Shown here in pieces: positions 58,801 through 62,319 of a stretch of 64,000 nt of DNA. Made by a program: the position numbers and the translations under genes. Each line of letters starts with the position of its first letter. Positions within the stretch are counted from its first letter, which is position 1. The notes below the pieces were generated by a model that was not told the DNA's origin, did not search any database, and saw only the letters and a list, made by a program, of their open reading frames with translations. This DNA is from CAYYNP01 sp964472545 (lineage in GTDB: Bacteria > Planctomycetota > Planctomycetia > Pirellulales > Thermoguttaceae): assembly GCA_964472545.1 (NCBI GenBank), contig CAYYNP010000013.1:7213-71212 (forward strand). Reading direction: 5' to 3'.

Positions 58801-61800
58801 GTCGTTGAACTTGCTACCATGGATTTCGCCCGGCAGCACTTCCTCAATCTTGACCTGATAGTCCTCCACCTCGCCGTTGTGGGCCGGGCCGGTGAAGGGA
58901 AGGTCGCCGTGGACACTGAAGCGGAATCGGGCGTAGGTGTCGCCGGCCACGGCCGTGCTCGGCACGTTGAACGAAAGCGTGTTGTCGCCGGCGACCAGCG
59001 CCTCGTTGAGGTAGATCTGATCGCCCGCGTCGCTCCAATTGCTGTTGCCGGCGAAGTCGATCCAGGCGTCCAGCATCCCTCCTACCGAGGCGTTGACCAC
59101 GATCGTGGCCGCCTGGCCGGGAATCAGCGGCGTGGCGAAGGTCACGCCGTCCTCGTCGTCGTTGCCGTCGTTGTCGTCGCCCAACGCCCCGACGGTCGGC
59201 TGGCCGTCGGCCTCCGGGTCGATGCTGTTGTTCGTGCTGCCGAGGTGGAAGCCAGGCACGATCGTGTGCCGCGCGCCGTCGTGTGCCAACAGCGTCGGGT
59301 ATTGCGGCGTCGTCTCGCTGTCCGGCGCGTCGCCAAAGTCGAGGTCCGCCTGCACGTCCTGCGTCGTCAACGTGAAGGCCATGTCCCAGGACTCTTCCGG
59401 CGTGGGCCAATAGATCGGCTCGCCCAGGCGATACTCGTTTCGCGGAATCGACAACCGCAACCGCAACGAATCGTCGGCCGGTAGAAACGTCTGGCCGCCG
59501 TCCACGCTCACCTCGACGAACACGTCGAAGAAGCTGTCGATATAGAAGTCGCCCGAGTACCGCTCCTCGAAGACGGTCTGTCTGCCCATCGATTGCCGGT
59601 TCGGGTCTTCTCGCACGACCAGCCCGGCCGGCAGCGATCCACCCTGCAAGTTCAGCGAGACGATCTCGGTCTCGAACGTCTGCTGGCCCTCGGGGAACTC
59701 GCTGACGTTCGTGATGCTCAGCCGCAACGGCTCATCGACGAAGACGTCGAAGAACGACTCGGGCGTTACCGTGCCGGCCGGGGTAAATTCGATCTGGTAG
59801 GTGACGTCGAAGAACGAATCGACCACGAAGTTCTCGCCCGGCGGCGGAGGCGGCGTGACGTTCACCGGATTCAGCGCGTCGAGTTGTAGGCTGACGATCT
59901 CCGTGTCGATGGCCGGCAGGCTCAACGGGTTTTCCGACCGATAGCGTCCGCCGGGAGTCGGGAAGACATCGGTTTGCGCAATTGCCGGCGGAGGCGTGTA
60001 GAGTTCGGACGACGTGATCTGCATGGGACCGTCGGCCGGCGTGAACGTCGCGCCGCCGTCGACGCTGATATCGAAGAACACGTCGAAGAAACTGTCGACC
60101 TGGAACCCGTCTTCGCCCGGGGAACCGATATTCGAGATCGTCAACGTGCCGGTCGACCTCTGATCGGGAGATTCGCGGACCACGACGCCGTCCGGCAGCG
60201 GAGCGCCTTGCAGGTTCAGCGCGACCATCTCGGTCTCGAAAGTCTGAGCGCTGGATCCCGGCTCCGTGACGTTGGTGACGGTCAGCTCGGTGGGCACGTT
60301 GGAGAACGAATCGTCGAGCATCTCCCCGCCCGGCAACTCGATCCGATACGATATGTCGAAGAACGAATCGACCGTGAATGTCCCCTCATCGGGCGTCGGC
60401 ATCGGCACCCTGGGCGACTCGAAGGTGGGGTACGCCGTCACCGAGGTCAATTGGGTCTCGACGTCCGGGAAACTGACCGGCCCGGCGGAAGTGAAGTAGG
60501 CGCCGGGTGTCGGGAATACGTCCGGCGTGTGCATCTCCATCGTGTGCAGCGTGGGAGTGGTGGGTACGAAGATCCGCACCGCGTCGTCCGGCGCCGGCGA
60601 CTCCGGATCGCGCGGACGCGTCTTCCAACCGAACGGATACTCGTCCTCGCCGTGGAACGACTCCGCCGCAATGCTGATCCAGTAGATGTTCTCGCCCGGC
60701 GCTTGATGGAACCAGTGGTCCTCCGGGATCATGTGATCGAATCGGAAGGTGGCTTCCGGCGGGGTCGTCGGATCGCGGGGATCGAAGTCCCAACCGACGA
60801 ATTCCGGCTCCATTATGTGGGCGAAGGTCTCCCAGATCAGCTTGCCCGGATGGCTGAACGAACCGGTCGCGTCGTCGGCCGGCACGTCCTCCCAGATGCC
60901 GATCTGGAACATCGGCAACATCGGCGGTGTCGGCTGGTCCCACCCGATGAACGAGCCCCACCAGTGGATATCGCTAATGGGATCTTCCGTCGTGCAGAGC
61001 CAATCGTCGGCCACGATCTGTCTGCCGTAGTAGGCCGAGAACTCGTCCCAGCCGTGGTAGGCGTTCGGCGGTACGTACGACAGCGGCGGCTGCGACCACT
61101 TCACGTACGGCTCGACCGGCGGCGCCTCGGTGACCAGGCTGAACGCCAGGTCGATCCGTTCGCCCGTATCCGGGCGTTTCAATTCCTTCCACGCGCAGCC
61201 CGGTGCGGGCACGACCCGCCCGCCGGCACCTCCGGAATACGTGGTCACGTCCAGCCACACGGCGTCGTCGCTGAACGGGTCGGCCGAACTCTTCCAACCG
61301 TAACTCCACGGATGATGTATGATCAGCGTCGTCAGATCCTGTCCGTCGACTCTGTCGTCGGCGTTGAAATCGAACGTGTGGTGCACGCCGAGCCAGTAGA
61401 TCTTGCCCTCCTCCTGCACGAAGGCCTCCGCCGGATCGATATGGAATCGATACTCGTAGACCATATTGTCCGTGCCGATGAACTCGTTGAGGTTCGGATC
61501 GAAGAACTGCTCGGTCACTCCTTCGGAGACGACCTGCTCCACGTCCGGCCGCAGATACGCGTTCCAGAGCGGCTCGCCGGGCGTGCTGTAGCCGGTGGGG
61601 CTGTCGGCGGCCGGTACGTCGGAATAGATCGCCAGGTTGAACCGCGGGTCGGCGTCCATCCGAAGGTCGTCCAAGTAAGAACTCCAGACGACGATCTCCG
61701 TGATCGGACCGGTGGCATCGCAACGGAAATCGTCGGCCAGATACTTCTCGTACGCGGAGACCGGCGAAAGGCCCTGAACGAATCGCGGCCCGTTGAGCAC

Positions 61801-62319
61801 GTCGATGCCGTTCTCCAAGTCCGGCAACTGCTCCCACTTCTGCGCCGACGTCGTCGTGCCGCCGGCGCGTTGGCTATGCAACTCGAACGCCAGGTCCCAC
61901 GAGTCGTCCGGCGAGGGCCAGTAGAGCGGATCGCCTGTCTTGTAGACGTTGGCCATGGTCGCCAATGTCATGTGCACGGCACTGTCGGCCGGCACGAACG
62001 TCTGGCCGCCGTCGACGCTCAATTCGGTGAATACGTCGAAGAAACTATCGATCCGGAAGCCGTCCGAGGTCGGCGTGATCGTGTGCGCTCCGACCGATGC
62101 GAGGCGCGGATCCTCGCGGATGATCACGCCCGGCGGCAGGTGCTCGCCGGAAAGCGACATCGAGACGATCTCCACCTCGAACGTGGCGTCGTTGCTGCCC
62201 GGCTCGGTGAGGTTGGTCAGATTGAGGTTGACGTCCACGTCGACGAACACGTCGAAGAACGAATCGCCGCCCACGGCCCCAATGCCCCCTATGCCCCCCC
62301 CCCCCCCCCCCCCCCACAC
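37891..62319 (-). CDS. Giant multimodular surface protein, main reading frame
   Basis: An open frame of about 8,140 codons that lacks a natural start: the GTG at 62319 lies at the edge of a G run, and the true N-terminus is the separate frame at 62289-63368. From the N side: SFFDVF and KW modules (59.4-62.3 kb), GEVED (58.8-59.3), SdrD_B (about 58.57-58.83), lactonase-type propeller (57.5-58.6), eight GEVED units (52.8-57.4), PPC domain (52.4-52.8), C13-like peptidase (51.7-52.4), cadherin/Big (50.8-51.3), KW and SFFDVF (49.6-50.7), seven GEVED (46.0-49.5), KW and a large SFFDVF block (43.2-45.9), GEVED 17 and 18, KW, two Calx-beta, GEVED 19, a cohesin-like segment between two Big-like domains, and a dockerin-like C-terminus. 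Nineteen GEVED units end DGEVEDY/H. It is probably exported and surface-bound; adhesion or scaffold roles are inferred. Confidence 0.85.
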   Translation of the reverse strand: MWGGGGGGGIGGIGAVGGDSFFDVFVDVDVNLNLTNLTEPGSNDATFEVEIVSMSLSGEHLPPGVIIREDPRLASVGAHTITPTSDGFRIDSFFDVFTELSVDGGQTFVPADSAVHMTLATMANVYKTGDPLYWPSPDDSWDLAFELHSQRAGGTTTSAQKWEQLPDLENGIDVLNGPRFVQGLSPVSAYEKYLADDFRCDATGPITEIVVWSSYLDDLRMDADPRFNLAIYSDVPAADSPTGYSTPGEPLWNAYLRPDVEQVVSEGVTEQFFDPNLNEFIGTDNMVYEYRFHIDPAEAFVQEEGKIYWLGVHHTFDFNADDRVDGQDLTTLIIHHPWSYGWKSSADPFSDDAVWLDVTTYSGGAGGRVVPAPGCAWKELKRPDTGERIDLAFSLVTEAPPVEPYVKWSQPPLSYVPPNAYHGWDEFSAYYGRQIVADDWLCTTEDPISDIHWWGSFIGWDQPTPPMLPMFQIGIWEDVPADDATGSFSHPGKLIWETFAHIMEPEFVGWDFDPRDPTTPPEATFRFDHMIPEDHWFHQAPGENIYWISIAAESFHGEDEYPFGWKTRPRDPESPAPDDAVRIFVPTTPTLHTMEMHTPDVFPTPGAYFTSAGPVSFPDVETQLTSVTAYPTFESPRVPMPTPDEGTFTVDSFFDISYRIELPGGEMLDDSFSNVPTELTVTNVTEPGSSAQTFETEMVALNLQGAPLPDGVVVRESPDQRSTGTLTISNIGSPGEDGFQVDSFFDVFFDISVDGGATFTPADGPMQITSSELYTPPPAIAQTDVFPTPGGRYRSENPLSLPAIDTEIVSLQLDALNPVNVTPPPPPGENFVVDSFFDVTYQIEFTPAGTVTPESFFDVFVDEPLRLSITNVSEFPEGQQTFETEIVSLNLQGGSLPAGLVVREDPNRQSMGRQTVFEERYSGDFYIDSFFDVFVEVSVDGGQTFLPADDSLRLRLSIPRNEYRLGEPIYWPTPEESWDMAFTLTTQDVQADLDFGDAPDSETTPQYPTLLAHDGARHTIVPGFHLGSTNNSIDPEADGQPTVGALGDDNDGNDDEDGVTFATPLIPGQAATIVVNASVGGMLDAWIDFAGNSNWSDAGDQIYLNEALVAGDNTLSFNVPSTAVAGDTYARFRFSVHGDLPFTGPAHNGEVEDYQVKIEEVLPGEIHGSKFNDLDGDGAWDADEPGLGGVTVFLDLNENGVLDTGEPSTVTREDDPATIDLDERGTYQFTDLDAGEYVVAEVVPVGFEQTFPPGTGELTLVQELRDGQDGVIGLRFPHSVTVSPDGDHVYVSGDSALTFRRDVVTGELTFLGVLDDGQGWSHATCVVISPDGRHAYSTSYSRNEVAVFDRDSVSGELTLVQVLQDGQDGVEGLLGAYMVSLSPDGSHVYVTGRVGSTVAAFSRDAASGELTFVGEQEVLRTPSIIAVSPDGSHAYVNSYADHAVTVFERVALSGELTFVETEREGQNGVEGLIGAQYVTVSPDGRHVYVAGMEDDAVAVFSRDAVTGELAFVQAVRDGQDGVDGLDGAGAAIVSPDGSNVYVPGWHDDAIAVFLRDVSTGELTFLSQFKNGQDGTDGLDGIGMSLVIPSGQHVYAFGYDGNALAVLRRHTGPTGVHRVTVSPGQTVEHIDFGNHELVLDYDFGDAPDSPTAPGYPTLLANDGARHVIVPNFHLGSSNNSIDAEADGQPTVGALGDDDDGNDDEDGVTFSTPLTPGQAATIVVNASVGGMLDAWIDFGGNNNWSDAGDQIYANEALVAGDNTLSFNVPSTAAAGDTYARFRFSANGGLAFDGPAHNGEVEDYQVKIEEVVVAELDFGDAPDPTYPTLLASNGARHTITGGGPILGSMIDPDPDGQPDPAALGDDFNGMPDEDGVTFTTRLIPGTTGRATIDMSSSPADGLLSAWIDFDGDGAWTTPGEQIFQDDLIPSITVDWPFAVPDWAKPGPTYARFRVSTQDGLSFDGPARDGEVEDYVVRVIPGLEVDVFESSEILVDVRLATGAAETLRMAGPSTWEVIVGNQGQTGDSDSDGLDQVPTEMVQMELTGSSPVLGNVAVRLVQDNLSLGEIEETLNDTPGTLDLAPFRIATGAPYTADSFFDVFVEIDVDGTLMYPERPLHLEGTITQKPADVGETYEDPATIRLLDADGNFTGHVIERTIYIPQPEEVDELDFGDAPESQLVVGYPTLLSSDGARHAQGGPWLGGSDDQPDLEPDGQPTGDATGDDANGNDDEDGVQFPTLYTGRSVDVTYEVSGASSLAYVAGWIDFNRDDQWELSERVVTGWRVDGTYTLSVNVPADAVPGDSYARFRISTQGIASPTGLADDGEVEDHLVRIVQPPMDFGDAPEPDQGVGYPTLLGSDGARHVLLGGPWFGDDEDKPDGEPDGQPDAAAMGDDANGNDDEDGVQFPTLYTGRSVDVTYEVSGASSLAYVAGWIDFNRDDQWELSERVVTGWRVDGTYTLSVNVPADAVPGDSYARFRISTQGIASPTGLADDGEVEDYLVEIMTPPMDFGDAPELDQGVGYPTTLAADGARHVLLGGPWLGDAEDRPDAEPNGQPNNTATGDDVKDQDDENGVQIPTLYTGRTVDVTYEVSGPNGGAYVYGWIDFNGDRQWDASERVVNGFHVNGTRTTSVSVPADAVPGDSYARFRISTQGIATPIGLADDGEVEDYLVKIQVPPMDFGDAPELDQGVGYPTTLAADGARHVLLGGPWLGDAEDRPDAEPNGQPNNTATGDDVKDQDDENGVQIPTLYTGRTVDVTYEVSGPNGGAYVYGWIDFNGDRQWDASERVVNGFHVNGTRTTSVSVPADAVPGDSYARFRISTQGIATPIGLADDGEVEDYLVKIQVPPMDFGDAPVMDEGAGYATLAADDGARHVLLGGPWLGDDNDQPDADPNGQPNATATGDDADGNDDEDGVVISPLVPGESADVTLTVSGPGAGAYVYGWIDFNGNRKWETSERVVSQFYVNGTHTRNISVPTDAVLGESFARFRISTQGVSIPTGPADDGEVEDHLVQIGEAVEELDFGDAPEHLVVVGYPTTLALDGARHAPGGPWLGGDDDQPDLETDGQPEAAAKGDDGDGNDDEDGVQIPTLVAGRPGTIMVEVSGGGGYVDAWIDFDRDVNWQPSEQIHGSFLPNGIHPISFNVPADATLEGTFARVRISSAGGLLPTGAADDGEVEDHPVAIRPNITIDHFEPNDTLSTAIGLGYFNQTRTGLGLHQPGEEDWFEWNALSDGTLTVNAGFSHAAGNLEMELYDADGNLLGSSNSITDLERIVLPTIGGESYYVRMYGHDMAVNPDYNLEFLLPDDSENYAVIFAGGIRTAKNYTRYYDNVKELYETLTDVHDVPDNNIYVLYADGTDAAADLTTSGGTINSDMSYATHVLSGTGPNLETTLTTTVANRIDANDHFFFWSFDHGGGSYGMSGTTGEEVLSGWGDSITDEDLADWLDDVDAGHHTFVFTQCYAGGMLDNLLPLAATQHGSAATNHYENSWGDGFAAAYIEGLKNHDNSHDVYRYAYTHDGYADDGEGPGGTAADSREHPWEATTTNFPIFYDDDNGLPQIERFREMRIRLPWEEVIIEFDRMVAAGLAWDPDDAMIGFRIESVDYGDLSLDGQPVIPGETTVHPGDRLVWNAPLAGVAEEGENGAGNTVYPFTVRAYDGSTVSDLKVAVPITADEGTADAVDDTATANEGDVNVVIPVLDNDTGEAPLKVDSVGVATHGTVDLVDGVVQYTPSGEVSGIDTFTYYLVDAAGATDSATVTVTINPVNDPPEAYPDDVKVLVDSVDNLIDVLDNDYDADTGLQLLTAAKTSDPSDGTLTLNADSSFVYTPNPGFEGTDSFTYVANDGEDDSAETTVTIHVVPLSIPKWEQPPKLHEGDNVFYGWDEPTVYGSEQIVADDWLCITPDPVTDVHWWGSFVGWEQPDPPEMPEAFHLGIWTDVPADTTVDSFSHPGRLIWEATATDVPWKFVGWDFDPRNPQAPMEATFLFEHLLPQDEWFHQKGEENIYWVSIAAVYADGTEPQYPFGWKTRPRDPNSPAPDDAVRIFRPVDPTLDPTATVVTPSDTFPVPDAEYHSTGPVAFPGTGVEIVSLRMAPSAQGDPAVLPGLGGTARIDSFFDVFVEIGLPSGDASFPAESFFNIFVEVDVDITDITEPGGNTRTFDTEIVSMSLSGDLPQGLVLRLDPSRPSLGGLISEGGGGQFQVDSFFDIFTELSVDGGQTFTPADGSIDTTLVVPRGVYRTGEPIYWPTREESWDMAFVLTTTPQIEDKLDFGDAPELATAAARYPTLLASDGARHRIAGPWLGDDRGRPDADPNGQPEASALGDDNDGNDDEDGVQIPVLLPGQPAQITVEVNEGTDAYATGGVVEAWIDFDGNRQWDAAEQVFAGYLPGGTHNIPVTAPPNSVLGATFARFRISTRGGLDPTGPAADGEVEDYLVEIEPAGEVWDFGDAPTIAGALGYPTTLLADGARHAFGGPWLGDDNDKPDFEPDGQPDPAALGDDNNGNDDENGVQIPTTLYAGRQIDVTFEVNGATNSAYVKGWIDYNRDGQWDASERIVSTFYVNGTHTVTRTVPADAEFGDTFVRFRISSSSVSWPTGPAEDGEVEDHLVTIVPQPMDFGDAPQPDEGVGYPTLLADNGARHVLLGGPWLGGDEDKPDAEANGQPNATATGDNTAGDDDENGVQIPTLYLGRTVDVTYQVSGAANLVYVYGWIDFDRNSHWESSERILGSWVPNGTHTVSVNVPIDAEPGDSYARFRVATARPDLPTGEADDGEVEDYLVHIVPPPMDFGDAPQVDVGAGYPTTSAADGARHVLLGGPWLGNDEDKPDAEPDGQPNATATGDNMADDDDENGVQIPTLYLGRTVEVTYEVSGAASLVYVYGWIDFNRNNQWETAERVVGSWVANGTHTLNVSVPTDAVPGDSFARFRVATVRPTLPTGLAADGEVEDHLVHIEPPPIDFGDAPEPDQGVGYPTLVASDGARHVLLGGPWLGNEEDKPDAEPDGQPNATATGDNMADDDDENGVQIPTLYLGRTVEVTYEVSGAASLVYVYGWIDFNRNNQWETAERVVGSWVANGTHTLNVSVPTDAVPGDSFARFRVATVRPTRPTGLAADGEVEDHLVHIVPPPTDFGDAPELDQGVGYPTLVASDGARHVLLGGPWLGDAEDKPDAELDGQQNPTATGDDTDGNDDENGVVIPTLVPGESADITFEVSGAPNLVWVYGWIDFDGNRQWEPSELVVNRWVADGTYTSPVNVPADAVLGESFARFRIATVRPTLPTGLADDGEVEDYRVRIGEVVEELDFGDAPVLDQGAGYPTLLAADGARHALGGPWLGDDTDKPDADTNGQPEPAALGDDTDGNDDEDGVRIPTLLPGTVQMITVEVNSAATTGGYVDAWIDFNADGDWTDAGEQIFSGLLPSGMQLIPATVPASAKIGDTFARFRINSQGPLISTGPAEDGEVEDHKVTVSRTKWVQPPEQITTSDPRLVDHANRADLIYDASTGNVRLDPSDLSPGQITGFVLKNGPGTFAAPGTASFPSSQLFVTDTAAEISWAPPYTGAIVASHDLGNVLPTGMNGAGLAAYLTASEFYTGFLNPPDPVAWPATGKQDLDLIVINAPTDHSVYYNGWDELSVYGGQQIVADDWLCVTAEPVTDVHWWGSFVGWEEQDPPQMPAGFHIGIWTDVPADDTTDSFSHPGKLIWETKTEDYRFNFVGWDVDPRAANAPKDATYLFEYDVPEDQWFWQEPGEHIYWISIAAVYADGTDVPHPFGWKTRPRDIESPAPDDAVRIFDPVVPKTDRPGPAVTTFPPADSVFRSAEGTTYAEVPIELVSLSLSGSAESPSILPAAGETAFVDSFFDVFTELRAGGPQLGNVVFEPNNESLAELRVSNLGGGTFETEIVSMSLTGDLGGLVVREDPDRASIGQLTVSNIGSSGEDGVSFGTFQIDSFFDVFTELSVDGGQTWVDADQAIRLPMSLQSGAPSLADGRSIVQTDALPIGFGSYSSTDRIDIAAAGVELVDVNMIAVSSEPLPKPPPNETARIDSFFDVFVTTTVDGGETFQVDSFFDVFVELDVTNTTPLTGRAESFDTEIVSMSLSGSDGPLELQVSSSQPSRGQTTIAPIGDSGQFVVDSFFDVFFDVRVDDATVVPASEPVRMSLSVPAPPAGPIPIPYPNIGVSALANGGRYESRSGAEFAGLDGAELLNVRVDVPEISLPAPGENFRVDSFFDVFTELSVDGGGTFQIDSFFDVFVELSVDGGEEGPDGSREVHTEILSMDLSGAPSGVMMRESPSLPSRGSTTLTDLGDGQFSIDSFFDVFTELSVDGGQTWNPSVAPVQMTLSLPPDAFHAGEPIYWPTPAESWDMAFALTTQEVPRVWEFGDAPENDDVTDGYPTLLASDGARHAIVPNSRFFLGNSVDPETDGQPTAAANGDDADGNDDEDGVIFSTLVGGRPATVVVTASKPGMLDAWMDFGADGSWAQAGDQIFASQPLVAGPNTLTVNVPATVAATAAGTYSRFRFSAQGGLGYSGPADNGEVEDYHVQVIGGPEIDHFESSIVRVQFSTQAGTETIDFSGPSTWHVNVGINGEAADVDADGLDEVQAEIVAMNLTGTSPTLGTVAVRLSSTPRSMGEMEEKVNNTPGILDVQPFTSSGTINSFFDVFVDVEVGGQTLHNQLPLELRGMLDHKPSAPGETHQADGPIPLYDPLGNLTDVVLDRVIYVALPRWDFGDAPVVTGAAGYPTRLADGGARHGLGGPWLGDDTDRPDREYDGQPNPMALGDDLTDGNDDEDGVTIPVLVPGQPATITVEVNGGGGALEGWIDFDGDRIWSAGEQIVAASLPAGMHAINVNVPASAIPGQTFARFRISSQANMGPTGPAEDGEVEDHVVHIADLPDNVKWLQLPDVTPAGIDIRVDDMRIVADDFLCTETSLLTDVHFWGSWKHDEKGEIVTIELRIHSDDPVGPDGTDPQNEYSKPDKELWHQEFVTGQFEESLFARLPEAEHFWDPLSGELIRQGDTEIWRYDVLIDPREAFIQEGTQDEPIVYWLDVRVKTDGGEFGWKTRRWPDHFMDDAVWDAGNELPREWKELRYPEGHPYHGLERDSIDMAFALTFDEVQPVPELAIAARDAVKLEGDSGVTPFTFNVTRTGDVSGATSVDFAVAGSGSSPADAGDFSGGTLPGSTVTFGPGETSKVLTVDVQGDLTVEDDEGFTVTLSNASGGAQIVTPAASGEIQNDDTAQWSIDDVSVFEGDSGTTSLVFSLTLSAPVQGAVQVDVATVDGTATAADNDYVALAATLGFVPGATYAPVIVEVVGDVKFEPDETFTVELTNSRMGGVPDPRVTIADGTGLGTILNDDQPPPELDFGDAPVLDQGVGYPTLLADNGARHRIGGPWLGDADDKPDAEPDGQPNATATGDDANGNDDENGVTIPVLVPGQPATITVEVNGGGGALEGWIDFDGNRQWDPAEQIIAASVPAGTQTINVNVPASAVTGTTFARFRISSQANMGPTGPAEDGEVEDHRIVINDADCPAVDDTAATDENASVTIDVLANDGGPNCDPLAVASVTQGIGGGAVINNGTDVTYDPNGSFNALGAGETATDTFTYTINSAAGTDTATVTVTIHGVDVQGPQVVVGTHYLRSNETDQAIEVYVTGGQDVQGLNFYVQVGDGGPQVGGTLGPAITNADILAGTIFGPNNVGQTDGDGPNPDPFPLWEGMTTVTAAGTVAADGLLGTVVVDTTGFFRSDPVSSWDLLLAGTLGGDTDFAGVAIQITNGTIVLNDPPNAADDTAAANEDGPAVSIDVLANDTDPDGDTLRLVSVTQGTQGGVVSVVGNAVSYDPAGQFEDLRQGETATDTFTYAVTDDRGGPTTATVTVTITGENDAEVVGRHVFYNRSAFDGNNAAPNAADDGAVAINKAALMPGGEASFVNYTSYSRGINGIMVDIQDLADGNLGAADFEFHVGNDENPDGWAVAPTPLSVTVRPGDGVDGSDRATIIWADNAIQKQWLQVSVLATANTGLLDSDVFYYGNAIGEGGNSPTDAFVNATDQIDARNNPHFFFNPAPIDDQFDYDRDKNVNATDQIIARNNPAFFFNALKLIDLPDPAGMIEEHAEQADGHDAPFADLAWLSEYDPSDGPVELPEKHDPVADAVDRLLQTYWP
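38070..38275 (-). other. C-terminal dockerin-like repeat pair
   Basis: Two repeats, VNATDQIDARNNPHFFFN and DRDKNVNATDQIIARNNPAF, separated by DYDRDKN, have the Asp/Asn calcium-loop pattern of planctomycete dockerin-like domains. The preceding segment (RGINGIMVDIQDL, WLQVSVLATANTGL) is the usual companion of that domain. It is followed by an acidic tail of about 50 residues. A similar pair ends the partial gene at the right edge. Confidence 0.75.
40300..41010 (-). other. Two Calx-beta domains in the giant protein
   Basis: Two successive Ca2+-binding beta-sandwiches: KLEGDSGVTPFTFNVTRTG...VEDDEGFTVTLSNASGG and VFEGDSGTTSLVFSLTLSAP...FEPDETFTVELTNSRMGG, ending GEIQNDD and GTILNDD. They join KW module 6 to GEVED unit 19. 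Confidence 0.85.
43380..44800 (-). repeat. Dense block of SFFDVF repeats
   Basis: Nine of about 20 copies of the motif in the giant protein cluster here. Most copies read (I/V)DSFFDVF followed by TELSVDGGQT or VELSVDGG-like residues, alternating with TEIVSMSLSG segments. At DNA level the core CGAAGACGTCGAAGAA-like 15-16 bases is nearly invariant. The block has no GEVED unit, so it is a separate module type. I do not recognise a named domain. Confidence 0.7.
45490..45900 (-). other. Insertion inside KW module 5
   Basis: This KW module is split after KWVQPPEQIT by about 130 residues starting RADLIYDASTGNVRLDPSD and including TGFVLKNGPGTF, SHDLGNVLPTGMNGAGLAAY and LDLIVINAP, after which the normal module resumes at YYNGWDELSVYG. 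The insert resembles a sequence found near the end of other planctomycete exported proteins. A transferred segment is inferred. Confidence 0.6.
46981..48000 (-). repeat. Two near-identical 510-bp GEVED-coding units
   Basis: Sequence from 46981 recurs at 47491 with few differences (for example gaCccg/gaCtcg near 47052 and 47562), an exact 510-base (170-residue) period. A third, more diverged unit begins at 48001. Each encodes one GEVED module ending DGEVEDHLVHI. Confidence 0.9.
51671..52410 (-). other. Caspase-fold (C13/legumain-like) peptidase domain
   Basis: The domain starts ENYAVIFAGGIRTAKNYTRY and has NIYVLYADG. The catalytic His is in FFFWSFDHGGGSYG (codon 52093-52095) and the catalytic Cys in FVFTQCYAGGMLDN (51952-51954). 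The 47-residue spacing and flanking hydrophobic strands fit clan CD cysteine peptidases, closest to C13. The PPC domain on its N side is common next to secreted peptidases. An Asn/Asp-specific cut of the giant protein or of neighbours is inferred, not shown. Confidence 0.75.
53767..54786 (-). repeat. Two identical 510-bp tandem units
   Basis: The 510 bases from 53767 to 54276 are repeated without a visible difference at 54277-54786, coding twice for the same 170-residue GEVED module (PPMDFGDAPELDQGVGYPTT... DGEVEDYLVKIQV). Identity at all codon positions points to a very recent duplication or conversion. A third unit from 54787 has diverged. Confidence 0.9.
54870..55662 (-). repeat. Near-identical 280-bp segments at 510-bp spacing
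   Basis: 54870-55152 and 55380-55662 match almost exactly, covering the centre of two GEVED units (GRSVDVTYEVSGASSLAYVA region), while the ends of the units differ. The pattern suggests gene conversion or partial duplication between adjacent modules. Confidence 0.85.
57480..58560 (-). other. Lactonase/YncE-type beta-propeller in the giant protein
   Basis: Seven or so blades share the units SPDGxHVYV and VFxRDxxTGELTFV, for example HSVTVSPDGDHVYVSGDSA and YVTVSPDGRHVYVAGMEDDA. It follows an SdrD_B domain (HGSKFNDLDGDGAWDADEPG) and ends before GEVED unit 2. Propellers of this type bind ligands or act as lactonases; here a structural or binding role is more likely. Confidence 0.8.
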